From the NCBI RefSeq assembly GCF_023015905.1, contig NZ_JALKBD010000005.1, positions 124,001 to 188,000 on the forward strand: a stretch of 64,000 nt of DNA. The letters are read 5' to 3'. The notes below the pieces were generated by a model. That model was not told where the DNA came from. It saw only the letters and a list, made by a program, of their open reading frames with translations, and did not search any database. A program made the translations under genes and the position numbers. The DNA is from Arenibacter sp. F20364. Its GTDB lineage: Bacteria > Bacteroidota > Bacteroidia > Flavobacteriales > Flavobacteriaceae. Positions 9,028 to 17,672 of the stretch are shown here, piece after piece. Position 1 is the stretch's first letter. Every line of letters starts with the position of its first letter.

Positions 9028-11229
9028 ATGGCCAAGGACCTTATTTTAATTACCCCTCCATTTACCCAGTTGAATACTCCATATCCGGCCACGGCTTATC
9101 TAAAGGGTTTTTTAAACACCAAAGGTATTAGTTCTTTTCAAATGGATCTGGGTATTGAGGTAATACTGAAACTCTTTTCCAAGGTCGGACTTCGGAATAT
9201 TTTTGACCTTGCCCAAGAAAATAACTCCATAATCTCCGACAACTGCCATAGAATATATGCTCTTAAAGAGCACTATTTAAATACCATAGAACATGTTATT
9301 TCCTTTTTACAGGGCCATAATGCCACCTTCGCAAGGCAGATATGCACTCCCAACTTTTTGCCACAGGCAGCGAGATTTGAACAATTAGACGGTCTGGAAT
9401 GGGCCTTTGGTAGTATGGGACATCAAGATAAGGCAAAACACTTGGCCACGCTATATCTGGAAGACCTGTCAGATTTTATTGTGGAATGTATTGATGAAAA
9501 TTTTGGTTTTAGTCGTTACGCAGAGCGATTGGGCAGAAGCGCCAATTCCTTTAATGAACTATACCGGTATTTACAAGGGGACAGTACATATATCGACGAA
9601 TTGACCTTGGACATTTTGGCCGAGAGACTCAGTACGGTTAAGCCCAAGTTGGTATGTTTTTCGGTGCCTTTTCCGGGCAATTTATACAGTGCGTTTAGGT
9701 GTGCACAATTTATAAAACAGAACTATCCAAAAACTAAAATAGCCATGGGCGGGGGATTTCCAAACACGGAATTGCGATCGCTTTCCGATATACGGGTTTT
9801 CGATTTCTTCGATTATATCAGCCTAGACGATGGCGAACTTCCCTTAGAGCTATTAAGCATACATTGCCTAAATCCCAAATCGGATGATAACAACGCCCTA
9901 CTAAAAAGAATATTTTTAACAAAGGATGGTGCTGTATATTACAATAATCTATCCACAAGATCAGATTATAAACAAAGCGAGGTAGGTACTCCGGATTATT
10001 CGGACTTGTTACTGGAAAAGTACATCTCCGTCATAGAAATTGCAAATCCGATGCACAGTTTGTGGAGCGATGGCCGTTGGAACAAACTTACCATGGCACA
10101 CGGTTGCTATTGGGGCAAATGTACCTTTTGCGATATCTCCTTGGACTATATAAAAATCTACGAACCCATTGCGGCCAAACTATTGGTCGACCGTATGGAA
10201 GAGCTTATTGCGCAAACCGGCGAAACAGGATTTCATTTTGTGGATGAAGCCGCACCCCCGGCCTTAATGAGGGCCTTGGCACTGGAAATCATAAAACGAA
10301 ATCTAACCGTAAGCTGGTGGACCAATATTAGGTTCGAAAAGAGCTTTGGCCAGGATCTCTGCAAATTACTAAAGGCGTCGGGCTGTATAGCCGTTTCCGG
10401 AGGCTTGGAGGTGGCTTCGGACCGATTGTTGGCGTTGATCCAAAAAGGGGTTACCGTGGAGCAGGTAGCCAGGGTCAACCGTAATTTTACGGAAGCCGGT
10501 ATTATGGTCCATTGTTATCTTATGTACGGCTACCCTACCCAGACGGTCCAAGAAACGGTAGATAGTTTGGAAATGGTGCGACAAATGTTTCAATTGGGGA
10601 TATTACAATCTGGATTCTGGCATCAATTTGCCCTTACCGCCCATAGCCCAGTAGGTCTCAATCCCGAAAAATATCACATTATACCGGACTATCAGCATAT
10701 AACTTTTGCCAATAATGACATCCAGTTCACGGATACCACGGGAATTGATCACGAGCAGTTTAGTTATGGTTTAAAAAAATCCCTCTTTAACTTTATGCAC
10801 GGCATTTGTTTTGACCATCCTCTGCAGGAATGGTTCGATTTTAAAATCCCGAAAACCACCATTGCACCAAACCATATAGAAAATGCGCTTGCCGAAGAGC
10901 CTGTTCTAAACACTAAACCCAATGCCAAAATAGTGTGGTTGGGAAACACGCCCCTCGTGGAGACCATTACAAAATCCAAAAAAGGACATAGCTGGAAACT
11001 GCTTAAAATGACTTTTCATGACAAGTCAAGCTACATAAGCATTACTGTAGATTACCAACATGGGGAATGGCTAAGGGACGCCTTGGCCAATATGTTGGTC
11101 GCAAATGGAAAAATAGCTACCTATGGCCAGCTTAAAACCGACTTTGAATTGCAGTTTGAAAATTTTGAGCTGTTCTGGTATTCCAAACCTATACAGACTT
11201 TAAGAAATTACGGTTTACTGACCTTGTAA
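9028..11229 (+). CDS. B12-binding-domain radical SAM protein
   Basis: 733 residues from the ATG at 9028 (MAKDLILITPPFTQLNTPYP). Upstream in-frame codons reach back to 8896 but cross the rpoD terminator and the promoter, so they are rejected. The N-terminal half resembles the cobalamin-binding Rossmann domain of B12 radical SAM enzymes (KLVCFSVPFPG about residue 210, GGGFPN about 245). The radical SAM part has Cys360, Cys365 and Cys368 in HGCYWGKCTFCD, that is CX4CX2C rather than the classical CX3CX2C. A SAM-binding GGLE and a YGYPTQT segment follow. The C-terminal 150 residues have no recognised domain. The substrate is unknown; no biosynthetic partners lie next to it. Confidence 0.85.
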   Translation: MAKDLILITPPFTQLNTPYPATAYLKGFLNTKGISSFQMDLGIEVILKLFSKVGLRNIFDLAQENNSIISDNCHRIYALKEHYLNTIEHVISFLQGHNATFARQICTPNFLPQAARFEQLDGLEWAFGSMGHQDKAKHLATLYLEDLSDFIVECIDENFGFSRYAERLGRSANSFNELYRYLQGDSTYIDELTLDILAERLSTVKPKLVCFSVPFPGNLYSAFRCAQFIKQNYPKTKIAMGGGFPNTELRSLSDIRVFDFFDYISLDDGELPLELLSIHCLNPKSDDNNALLKRIFLTKDGAVYYNNLSTRSDYKQSEVGTPDYSDLLLEKYISVIEIANPMHSLWSDGRWNKLTMAHGCYWGKCTFCDISLDYIKIYEPIAAKLLVDRMEELIAQTGETGFHFVDEAAPPALMRALALEIIKRNLTVSWWTNIRFEKSFGQDLCKLLKASGCIAVSGGLEVASDRLLALIQKGVTVEQVARVNRNFTEAGIMVHCYLMYGYPTQTVQETVDSLEMVRQMFQLGILQSGFWHQFALTAHSPVGLNPEKYHIIPDYQHITFANNDIQFTDTTGIDHEQFSYGLKKSLFNFMHGICFDHPLQEWFDFKIPKTTIAPNHIENALAEEPVLNTKPNAKIVWLGNTPLVETITKSKKGHSWKLLKMTFHDKSSYISITVDYQHGEWLRDALANMLVANGKIATYGQLKTDFELQFENFELFWYSKPIQTLRNYGLLTL

Positions 11230-11522
11230 ACCCGAAAATTCCCTTTCACAATTACGTTAACGATATCACAATTAACAGACTGCCCTTAGATCTAATCAGT
11301 AACTTTAGTTGTCCCATCAAATTTAAGCGACTGATAATGAATTTATTATAAATTCAAGATAATTACTTATCAAACCTTTTTTACAAGCCATTACCTCCCC
11401 TCAAGATAAGTTTCAAGTACTGCATTTATTGGAATTATTTAGAACCAAGAGGAGTCCAGCAACCCCTTAAAAAAACGGGGCGTAACCGAAAAGCCACACG
11501 AGTAGGAAATAAATTCTATACT
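11230..11522 (+). promoter_or_regulatory. Non-coding leader with possible structured RNA
   Basis: 293 bases without a gene. TAACTTTA at 11299-11306 resembles a -7 box, which would give a leader of about 210 bases. Two foldable parts stand out: ACTTATC and GATAAGT (about 11366-11412) as a 7-bp inverted repeat around a pyrimidine-rich loop, and AACCCC / CGGGG (about 11460-11481) followed by a GGC/GCC pair in the stretch up to 11495. The segment GAGGAGTCCAGCAACCCC recalls riboswitch-type sequence but I could not assign it to a known class. No downstream poly-T terminator hairpin is obvious. Confidence 0.35.
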
Positions 11523-11816
11523 ATGAAAAAAGTTATGGTTCAATTCGATTTCCGTGGCATGACCACAAAACAGTTTGACCAATGTTGGGATGAAATAAGA
11601 AAAGCTGGTCAGACCAGCCCCAAAGGATTGCTACACCACCATGCTGCCCCAACGCCTAATGGAATGTTGATTTTTGATATCTGGGAATCAGCAGAACGTT
11701 TTGAAGCCTTTGGAAAAACACTTATGCCCATTTTGGAGAAATTAAAAATCCCAAAAACAAAGCCTAGCATTTTTCCATTGCATTATGAATACAATGGCAA
11801 TTTGGTAGTTCATTAA
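11523..11816 (+). CDS. Small conserved protein, possible dimeric alpha/beta-barrel (ABM-like) fold
   Basis: 97 residues without signal peptide. It has an LHHHAAPTPNGMLIFDIWES segment (about residues 37-56), and the pattern 'G..IFD.WES.E.FE.F....L.P.L' is what antibiotic-biosynthesis-monooxygenase-like (ferredoxin-fold) proteins show. This is a resemblance only. It starts MKKVMVQFDFRG, is preceded by a long untranslated leader and followed by a strong terminator, so it is transcribed alone. No substrate can be proposed. Confidence 0.65.
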   Translation: MKKVMVQFDFRGMTTKQFDQCWDEIRKAGQTSPKGLLHHHAAPTPNGMLIFDIWESAERFEAFGKTLMPILEKLKIPKTKPSIFPLHYEYNGNLVVH

Positions 11817-11875
11817 GAAAAAAGTTCATGAACCACTTCATTAAAAAACATTAAAAGTGAAACGGTTTACAGCAA

Positions 11876-11909
11876 AAGAAGCATTGAAAAATCAATGCTT
11901 CTTCTTTTT
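11876..11909 (+). terminator. Rho-independent terminator, probably bidirectional
   Basis: Perfect 12-bp stem AAGAAGCATTGA / TCAATGCTTCTT with an AAAA loop and T run. It lies between two converging genes. Confidence 0.9.
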
Positions 11910-11938
11910 AAAACTCCACAAAAAATAATAGTTCTTCC

Positions 11939-12925
11939 CTAAGCAGTAGCGGCTTCCCCCTTAATGACAGATTCCAATTTTCTTTTATTTTTGGACAACC
12001 AGGTGTCAAAGGACATTAATTGTGGATTTAATTCTTTTGTCAATTTTACGTCCCGTGATTTGCAAAAATTATCTTCGAACTCCTTATTAAACTGGAACAT
12101 ATTCCCAAGGTCATCGGCTCCGGGAAAACCAAGTTTCCTGTAGTCATCGGCAGCAATATCGTTGAATCCGATTTCCACTCCCATCACTTTAGTAATAGCT
12201 TCGGCCATTTGTTTTCCAGTAAGCTTCTCACTAGCAATCCCCACTGTCTTATTTTGATATTTTTTTCCTGCTTTAAAGATCCCTAAGACAGATTTACCTA
12301 TATCCTCTGCGGCAATTCCCGGAAGCTTGGCATTGCCAATAGGCATTGTAATTCTCAATTTTCCGTCCATTCCCCTTGTGGGGCCAAGCCCAAAATAAAT
12401 AAAATTGTCCCAATAGAACGATGTTAACAGCAAAGTATAAGGAACTCCACTTTTTTCAAAGTAGGCATTGGAAGCGCCCTTGGCATCAAAATGCGGAACT
12501 TTGTACTTCTCCATCAGGGTCGGCATCCGCTTATCATCTAAAGGAATCCATTTACGGGTATCCTCAAGCGTTGACCATATTACGTGTTCCAACCCCGCTT
12601 CCTTGGCCGCCAAAGCCATATTTATTGCATGCTCCATCTCTTTTTCCGGTGAAAAATGTTCCCAAAAAAATGTTACGCAATAAGCTCCGTAAGCACCGTT
12701 AAATGCCTTGACAATACTATCCTTATCGTCTACATTGGCCTGTACCACCTCGGCACCCAATTGCTTTAACTCCTTGGCTTTTGGGGAATTTGCGTCTCGG
12801 GTAATGGCCCTAACCGCAAATTCCTTTTTTACTTCATTTAGGATTGAGCGGACCAATCCTCCTCCTTGGGCCCCAGTGGCCCCTACTACAGCTATAACTT
12901 TTCTATTTTCCATAATAAATAACAT
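11939..12925 (-). CDS. NmrA-like NAD(P)-binding protein
   Basis: 328 residues, Rossmann fold with the glycine motif VVGATGAQGGG (about residues 12-22) and the layout of the NmrA/HSCARG family of atypical short-chain dehydrogenases, which often act as redox sensors or quinone reductases. The YxxxK catalytic pair of classical SDRs is not obvious, as usual in this family. The start could be ATG at 12925 or ATG at 12913 (MENRKVIAVVGATG); the latter gives the more typical N-terminus. It stands alone and has a substrate that cannot be inferred. Confidence 0.8.
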   Translation of the reverse strand: MLFIMENRKVIAVVGATGAQGGGLVRSILNEVKKEFAVRAITRDANSPKAKELKQLGAEVVQANVDDKDSIVKAFNGAYGAYCVTFFWEHFSPEKEMEHAINMALAAKEAGLEHVIWSTLEDTRKWIPLDDKRMPTLMEKYKVPHFDAKGASNAYFEKSGVPYTLLLTSFYWDNFIYFGLGPTRGMDGKLRITMPIGNAKLPGIAAEDIGKSVLGIFKAGKKYQNKTVGIASEKLTGKQMAEAITKVMGVEIGFNDIAADDYRKLGFPGADDLGNMFQFNKEFEDNFCKSRDVKLTKELNPQLMSFDTWLSKNKRKLESVIKGEAATA

Positions 12926-13435
12926 TTTAGATTAATCGATCCTATTGAAGTATATCTAGAAGCGAATTACAATTTCCGCGTCCTGGATTATCCGAAAAAT
13001 AATTCCCATGGACTTTTGAATTTGTCATCAATCACAGTATTACAATTCTTTCCGTATCAATACTTTGATAATTCTAATCGCCAACAATAAAAATATACTA
13101 ACCAGGGGGAGATTTCTGTCATTCCAAAACAACCAATTTGACAAATGGGATTTTCGGAAGACCATTTTAAAATACGATCCAATGCTCAAGTTGGGCAATG
13201 GATAAAACTAAAGCAGCCCTAATTTAATGAATATTGGAATTATATTTAAAATCGGGGCGTTAAGATTAAGCCAATTTTGAACTGTTTTATAAGACAAATT
13301 CTTAAAAATCAACTTTCCTATATAACTGATTTATTGAATTTTACAAGAGATAACCCGTTATGAACACTACACCTCTGGTTACGCCCGAATTTACCGTACC
13401 TTTGTAAAAATTTCCGGCAAAAAAATGGTATCCAT
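12926..13435. other. 510-base intergenic region with the helicase promoter
   Basis: No open frame or repeat is supported here. TACCTTTG at 13397-13404 fits the -7 element of the DEAD-box helicase gene (start 13436). A promoter for the NmrA-like gene must lie near 12930-13000 on the other strand, but no box stands out. Confidence 0.5.
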
Positions 13436-14671
13436 ATGAATTTTAAAGAATTAAAGCTAAATAAACATCTTTTAAGAGCAGTCGCAGAAAAAAATTATGA
13501 CGACCCAACTGCCATTCAGGAAATTGCCATCCCCTTGGTTTTACAGAAAAACGACATTATAGCTTCTGCCGAAACAGGAACAGGAAAAACGGCCGCTTTT
13601 GCACTCCCCATATTGCAACTCTTATTTGATAAGCAGGAAACTACGGAAAAAGGCAGAAAAATTAAAGCATTGATTATAAGTCCAACCCGTGAATTGGCAT
13701 CGCAAATTCATGAGAGTTTTACGGATTATGGCAAGTACACCCATTTAACATCAGCAGTTATCTATGGTGGCACCAAGATAGAACCTCAAATAGCCATGTT
13801 AAGAAAAGGGGTGGATATCTTGGTGGCAACTCCTGGAAGGTTATTGGATCTGCACAAACAGGATATGGTCAATTTGGACTATGTGGAAACATTGGTGCTG
13901 GACGAGGCCGATCTAATGTTGGATATGGGATTTATAGATGACGTTAAAAAAATTGAGCGTCTATGCCCCAATGAAAAACAGACACTCCTTTTTTCTGCCA
14001 CTATGCCTTTTAAAGTAGTGCAATTGGCCGATACCATTTTAAAAGACCCCAAGAAAGTAGCCGTAACCCCGACATCTTCGGCTGCGGCCACAGTTCATCA
14101 GTTATTGTATTACACGCCAAAGCCAAATAAAATAGAACTCTGCCTCTACCTACTTAGGAATACCATTAAAGGTAATATCCTGATATTTAGACGTACAAAA
14201 TACGGGGTGGATAAACTGGAAAAAACCCTCCGCAACAACAATTTCAAGGTAGATAGCCTGCACGGCGACAAGTCGCAGGACGAACGCCAAGCAGCATTGG
14301 GGAAATTTAAGCAAGGAGTAACGAACATTCTTGTAGCTACCGATGTTGCCGCACGTGGGTTGGATATAGACGACTTGGATGTGGTTATCAACTTTGACCT
14401 GCCCAATGTACCGGAAACCTATGTACACCGTATAGGAAGGACTGGAAGAGCCGGAAATACGGGTACTTCCTACGCCTTTTGTTCGGCGGATGAAAAAGGC
14501 TATGTAACCACTATTCAAAAACTGATGCAAAAACACATAGAAGTTGTTGAAGACCATCCCTATCCCTTAGACCCCAAGGCCAAGCCCCAGGTACATAAAA
14601 GAAAGGGCAGTAAACATAAAAAAGGCAGAAAATCCGCAGCCTCCAAAAAGAAAAAGAAACGGTGGTATTGA
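13436..14671 (+). CDS. DEAD-box ATP-dependent RNA helicase, RhlE-like
   Basis: 411 residues with every helicase motif in order: Q motif (DDPTAIQEIAIP), I AETGTGKT (about residue 44), Ia PTRELA, II DEAD, III SAT, IV LIFRRTK, V ATDVAARGLDI and VI HRIGRTGRAG. The basic tail rich in Lys and Arg (about residues 380-411) is typical of RhlE-type enzymes that unwind rRNA or mRNA in cold or ribosome assembly. It has its own promoter; rpe follows after about 100 bases with its own promoter. Which of several flavobacterial paralogues this is cannot be told. Confidence 0.93.
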   Translation: MNFKELKLNKHLLRAVAEKNYDDPTAIQEIAIPLVLQKNDIIASAETGTGKTAAFALPILQLLFDKQETTEKGRKIKALIISPTRELASQIHESFTDYGKYTHLTSAVIYGGTKIEPQIAMLRKGVDILVATPGRLLDLHKQDMVNLDYVETLVLDEADLMLDMGFIDDVKKIERLCPNEKQTLLFSATMPFKVVQLADTILKDPKKVAVTPTSSAAATVHQLLYYTPKPNKIELCLYLLRNTIKGNILIFRRTKYGVDKLEKTLRNNNFKVDSLHGDKSQDERQAALGKFKQGVTNILVATDVAARGLDIDDLDVVINFDLPNVPETYVHRIGRTGRAGNTGTSYAFCSADEKGYVTTIQKLMQKHIEVVEDHPYPLDPKAKPQVHKRKGSKHKKGRKSAASKKKKKRWY

Positions 14672-14720
14672 TCAGAATCGTTTAGAGTTCAACAATATTC
14701 AATACGTTATGAGGCATGCC

Positions 14721-14748
14721 TTGTAAAAATATCAATTCACTACCTTTG
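14721..14748 (+). promoter_or_regulatory. Promoter of rpe-ypdA
   Basis: TTG (14721-14723), 17 bases, TACCTTTG (14741-14748): an exact match to the flavobacterial promoter pattern. The rpe ATG is 25 bases downstream. Confidence 0.8.
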
Positions 14749-14772
14749 TACAAATATTATTAGCAACAAGCA

Positions 14773-15432
14773 ATGGACAAAAAGATTATTGCCCCTTCCC
14801 TCTTGGCAGCCGATTTCGCCAATTTACAGCGTGATATTGAAATGGTAAACCACAGTGAGGCCGATTGGCATCACATTGACATTATGGATGGCGTTTTTGT
14901 ACCAAACATTTCCTTCGGCATGCCAGTGCTTAAAGCCATTGCAGCCCATGCCACCAAAACCTTGGACGTGCATCTAATGATCGTAGATCCGGACCGCTAT
15001 ATAAAGACCTTTGCCGAACTGGGAGCCCATAATTTAACCGTTCATTACGAGGCGTGTCCACATTTGCATCGCACCTTGCAGGCCATAAAAGCGGAAGGAA
15101 TGGCAGCAGGTGTTGCGCTTAACCCGCATACGAACATTAATTTGTTGGAGGATACCATAAATGATATTGATCTTGTTTGTGTCATGAGTGTCAATCCAGG
15201 ATTTGGGGGACAATCCTTTATTGAAAACACCTATGAAAAAATAAAGAGGTTAAAAGAACTTATAAACAGAAAAAGTGCCCATACCCTAATTGAGATCGAT
15301 GGGGGAGTTACCTCTGAAAACGCCAGGCAACTAATAGATGCAGGGGCGGATATTTTGGTGGCAGGTAGTTTTATATTTAAGAGTGATAATCCGACCAAGA
15401 CCATAAAAGAACTCAAAAAAATAGTAGGATAA
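14773..15432 (+). CDS. rpe: Ribulose-phosphate 3-epimerase
   Basis: Interconverts ribulose 5-phosphate and xylulose 5-phosphate in the pentose phosphate pathway. The 219-residue TIM barrel has family signatures: IAPSLLAADFANL (residues 5-17), HIDIMDGVFVPN (about 36, catalytic Asp and metal His), VHLMI, MSVNPGFGGQSF (about 138-149) and EIDGGV (about 175, second catalytic Asp). It overlaps the next gene by one base (TAATG), so the two are translationally coupled. Confidence 0.97.
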   Translation: MDKKIIAPSLLAADFANLQRDIEMVNHSEADWHHIDIMDGVFVPNISFGMPVLKAIAAHATKTLDVHLMIVDPDRYIKTFAELGAHNLTVHYEACPHLHRTLQAIKAEGMAAGVALNPHTNINLLEDTINDIDLVCVMSVNPGFGGQSFIENTYEKIKRLKELINRKSAHTLIEIDGGVTSENARQLIDAGADILVAGSFIFKSDNPTKTIKELKKIVG

Positions 15433-16424
15433 TGAAGATTTGGGATGTAGTAATTGTGGGCGGAGGCCCTATAGGTATTGCCTGTGGCTTGGAAGCCAAA
15501 AAAAAGGGGTTGTCCTATATTATTCTTGAAAAGGGATGTATTGTTAATTCACTCTATAACTATCCGTTGAACATGCAGTTTTTTTCCTCTTCCGAAAAAC
15601 TGGAAATTGACGAAATTCCTTTCATTAGCATAGAGGCGAAACCTAAAAGAAATGAGGCGCTGGAATATTATAGACGAATAGTTACATCCAATCATTTGAA
15701 TATTTCCCTTTTTGAAAAAGTAAACTCCATTAAAAAAATTGATGGGCATTTCAATATAGTATCCGAAAAGAATACCTATACCTCCACCAATGTAATCATT
15801 GCCACAGGATTCTACGATATTCCGAACAGAATGAACGTACCCGGAGAAGATCTAAAAAAGGTATCCCATTATTACAAGGACCCCCATTTTTATTCCAGTC
15901 AGAAAGTAGCCGTCGTTGGGGCCAGCAATTCTGCTATAGACGCCGCCTTGGAATGTTATAGAAAAGGGGCCGATGTATCCTTGATCATCAGAGGGCCGGA
16001 AGTTGGCCAACGTGTAAAATATTGGGTAAGACCAGATATTATCAATAGAATTGAGGAAGGCAGCATAAAAGTCTTTTACAATAGTACGGTTAAAGAAATT
16101 AAGGAAGATGAAATTATTCTTAATTCACCCTCTGGAACCACAAGCTTAAAGAATGATTATGTTCTTGCCCTGACCGGGTACATGCCCAATTTTGAATTCT
16201 TGGAAAAAATAGGAATCCAATTGTCCGAAGATGGGAAAAAGCTTCCACAATACGACCAGGAAACCATGGAAACCAATGTAGAAAATCTATATTTGGCGGG
16301 AGTAATCTGCGGGGGCATGGAGACCCATAAATGGTTTATTGAGAACTCCAGGATACATGCCCATATGATTATGGACGATATTGTAAAGAAAAACAAATCC
16401 GTCAATTCCTATCAGGACAAGTAA
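15432..16424 (+). CDS. ypdA: YpdA-family FAD/NAD(P) disulfide reductase
   Basis: 330 residues resembling thioredoxin reductase but without its CxxC. The FAD motif is VIVGGGPIGIACG (residues 7-19), the NAD(P)H motif is VAVVGASNSAID (about 158-169) and LAGVICGG near the end closes the FAD site. YpdA (Bdr) reduces bacillithiol disulfide in Firmicutes and is common in Bacteroidota, some of which also make bacillithiol. Thus a thiol-redox role is likely. Physiological coupling with rpe (source of NADPH through the pentose phosphate pathway) is a reasonable inference from the TAATG overlap. Confidence 0.85.
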   Translation: MKIWDVVIVGGGPIGIACGLEAKKKGLSYIILEKGCIVNSLYNYPLNMQFFSSSEKLEIDEIPFISIEAKPKRNEALEYYRRIVTSNHLNISLFEKVNSIKKIDGHFNIVSEKNTYTSTNVIIATGFYDIPNRMNVPGEDLKKVSHYYKDPHFYSSQKVAVVGASNSAIDAALECYRKGADVSLIIRGPEVGQRVKYWVRPDIINRIEEGSIKVFYNSTVKEIKEDEIILNSPSGTTSLKNDYVLALTGYMPNFEFLEKIGIQLSEDGKKLPQYDQETMETNVENLYLAGVICGGMETHKWFIENSRIHAHMIMDDIVKKNKSVNSYQDK

Positions 16425-16500
16425 GTTCAATTAACGCATGGTTTTTCATGCTCCCGATCACTACAGGCGAAGAACCTCAAAGCTCTGCTAGAATTCAGAG

Positions 16501-17532
16501 TTAATGGCTAATATTCCTAGAGGAATCACGTTCAATTAAGGACGACTTTAAAATTGTTGTTTTGGCCATGGCGGCATTGGAATTGGGTGCCCTGCTTATT
16601 TCATCCAACAATAACTTTGTGGCTATTTGCCCAATTTGAAAACCCGGCTGATCAATGGTGGTCAAGGAGGGATCTATTATCCCGGAAACAGGCTCGTTAC
16701 TAAACCCTACAATGGCTATATCATCCGGTACTTTTACATCTTCATTCTTAAAATATTTCATAGCACCTATGGCCGCAATATCATTGGCAGAAAACAACCC
16801 ATCTAACTTGTAGGGCAAGGAAAGTAAGGTTTTTGCTCCTTCTACCCCATCATTTTCCATGAGGCCGGAACGTATTAGTAGTTCCGGTCTATATGGAATT
16901 TTGTGTTTTTCCAAGGCCTTTCTATACCCAGCGGTCCTATTTCTGTAAATGGCCAATTCTTGGGGCCCGGAAAAATGCCCTATATTTTTGCATCCGTTTA
17001 GAATTAAATGCTCGGTAGCATCGAACCCACCTTGAAAGTCATCGATCAGCACACTGCTGACACCCTCAATCTCACAATGCCTGTCAAAAAATAGAAATGG
17101 GGTACCATTGTTCTTCATGTTCAACAAATGGTCGAATTCATCCGTTTCCATGGAAACAGACAACAACACCCCGTCCACCCTATTGGCCAAAAGGGTCTCC
17201 ACAAGTTTGCGTTCCCGTTTCAACTGTTCCAAGGACTGACATATCATAACATTATATCCCGAATCATAGGCGGTTTCCTCTATACCCGAAATTACGGAGG
17301 AAAAGAAGTGACGGGATATTCTTGGCACAATTACCCCAATGGTATTGGTTACGCTTTTACGAAGATTTGAAGCCAGTAGATTGCGTTGATATCCCAATTC
17401 ATTTGCCTTGGCCATTATCCTGTCCTTGGTCTTCTGGCTCACCCTTGGGCTATTGTTCAACGCCCGCGAAACAGTAGAGGCATCTATCTTCAAAGTCTTG
17501 GCAATATCGTGTATAGTTGTTTTATTTTCCAC
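16501..17532 (-). CDS. LacI-family transcriptional regulator of the kdu operon
   Basis: 343 residues from the GTG at 17532 (reads MENKTTIHDIAKTLKI). A longer frame starts with TTG at 17559, but that codon is part of the TATCTTTG promoter box, so it is rejected. The N-terminal HTH is complete (TIHDIAKTLKIDASTVSRAL) with the hinge region RKSVTNTIGVIVPRIS, followed by a periplasmic-binding-like ligand domain (VDGVLLS, FFDRH, GFSNEP). Divergent from kduI, it most likely represses that operon and itself through the palindrome at 17574-17593 and is released by a uronate-derived sugar. The ligand is inferred from the neighbours. Confidence 0.9.
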   Translation of the reverse strand: MENKTTIHDIAKTLKIDASTVSRALNNSPRVSQKTKDRIMAKANELGYQRNLLASNLRKSVTNTIGVIVPRISRHFFSSVISGIEETAYDSGYNVMICQSLEQLKRERKLVETLLANRVDGVLLSVSMETDEFDHLLNMKNNGTPFLFFDRHCEIEGVSSVLIDDFQGGFDATEHLILNGCKNIGHFSGPQELAIYRNRTAGYRKALEKHKIPYRPELLIRSGLMENDGVEGAKTLLSLPYKLDGLFSANDIAAIGAMKYFKNEDVKVPDDIAIVGFSNEPVSGIIDPSLTTIDQPGFQIGQIATKLLLDEISRAPNSNAAMAKTTILKSSLIERDSSRNISH

Positions 17533-17556
17533 AAATAATGGGTAACTTGACTTTAC

Positions 17557-17564
17557 CAAAGATA
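17557..17564 (-). promoter_or_regulatory. -7 element of the LacI-type regulator gene
   Basis: Minus-strand TATCTTTG, 24 bases before the GTG start at 17532. A TTG on the same strand lies 14 bases upstream inside the palindrome, slightly closer than the usual 17. Confidence 0.55.
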
Positions 17565-17573
17565 CATATTCAT

Positions 17574-17593
17574 AAATACAATCGATTGTATTT
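17574..17593. promoter_or_regulatory. LacI-type operator between regulator and kduI
   Basis: AAATACAATCGATTGTATTT is a perfect 20-base palindrome with a central CG, the hallmark of LacI/GalR-family operators. It overlaps the TTG of the kduI promoter and sits just upstream of the regulator's -7 box, so one bound dimer could repress both directions. Confidence 0.8.
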
Positions 17594-17615
17594 CGGTAGA
17601 TTTTTAATATATTTA
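17586..17615 (+). promoter_or_regulatory. Promoter of the kduI-kduD operon
   Basis: TTG (17586-17588), 19 bases, TATATTTA (17608-17615). The -33 part lies inside the palindromic operator. The kduI start is 57 bases downstream. Confidence 0.6.
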
Positions 17616-17672
17616 CATTTTAACTACAACATCGCCCAGATATAGTAAACTAATAATTAGATATTTAAAATC

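Noticed and set aside
11440-11520. SAM-I (S-box) riboswitch
   Set aside because: An AGCAACC-like stretch is present but the GAGGGA, GGTGCTAA and flanking core elements are missing.
17533-17559. TTG start for the LacI-type regulator
   Set aside because: The TTG is the end of the regulator's own TATCTTTG -7 element, so it lies upstream of the transcription start; GTG at 17532 fits the family N-terminus.
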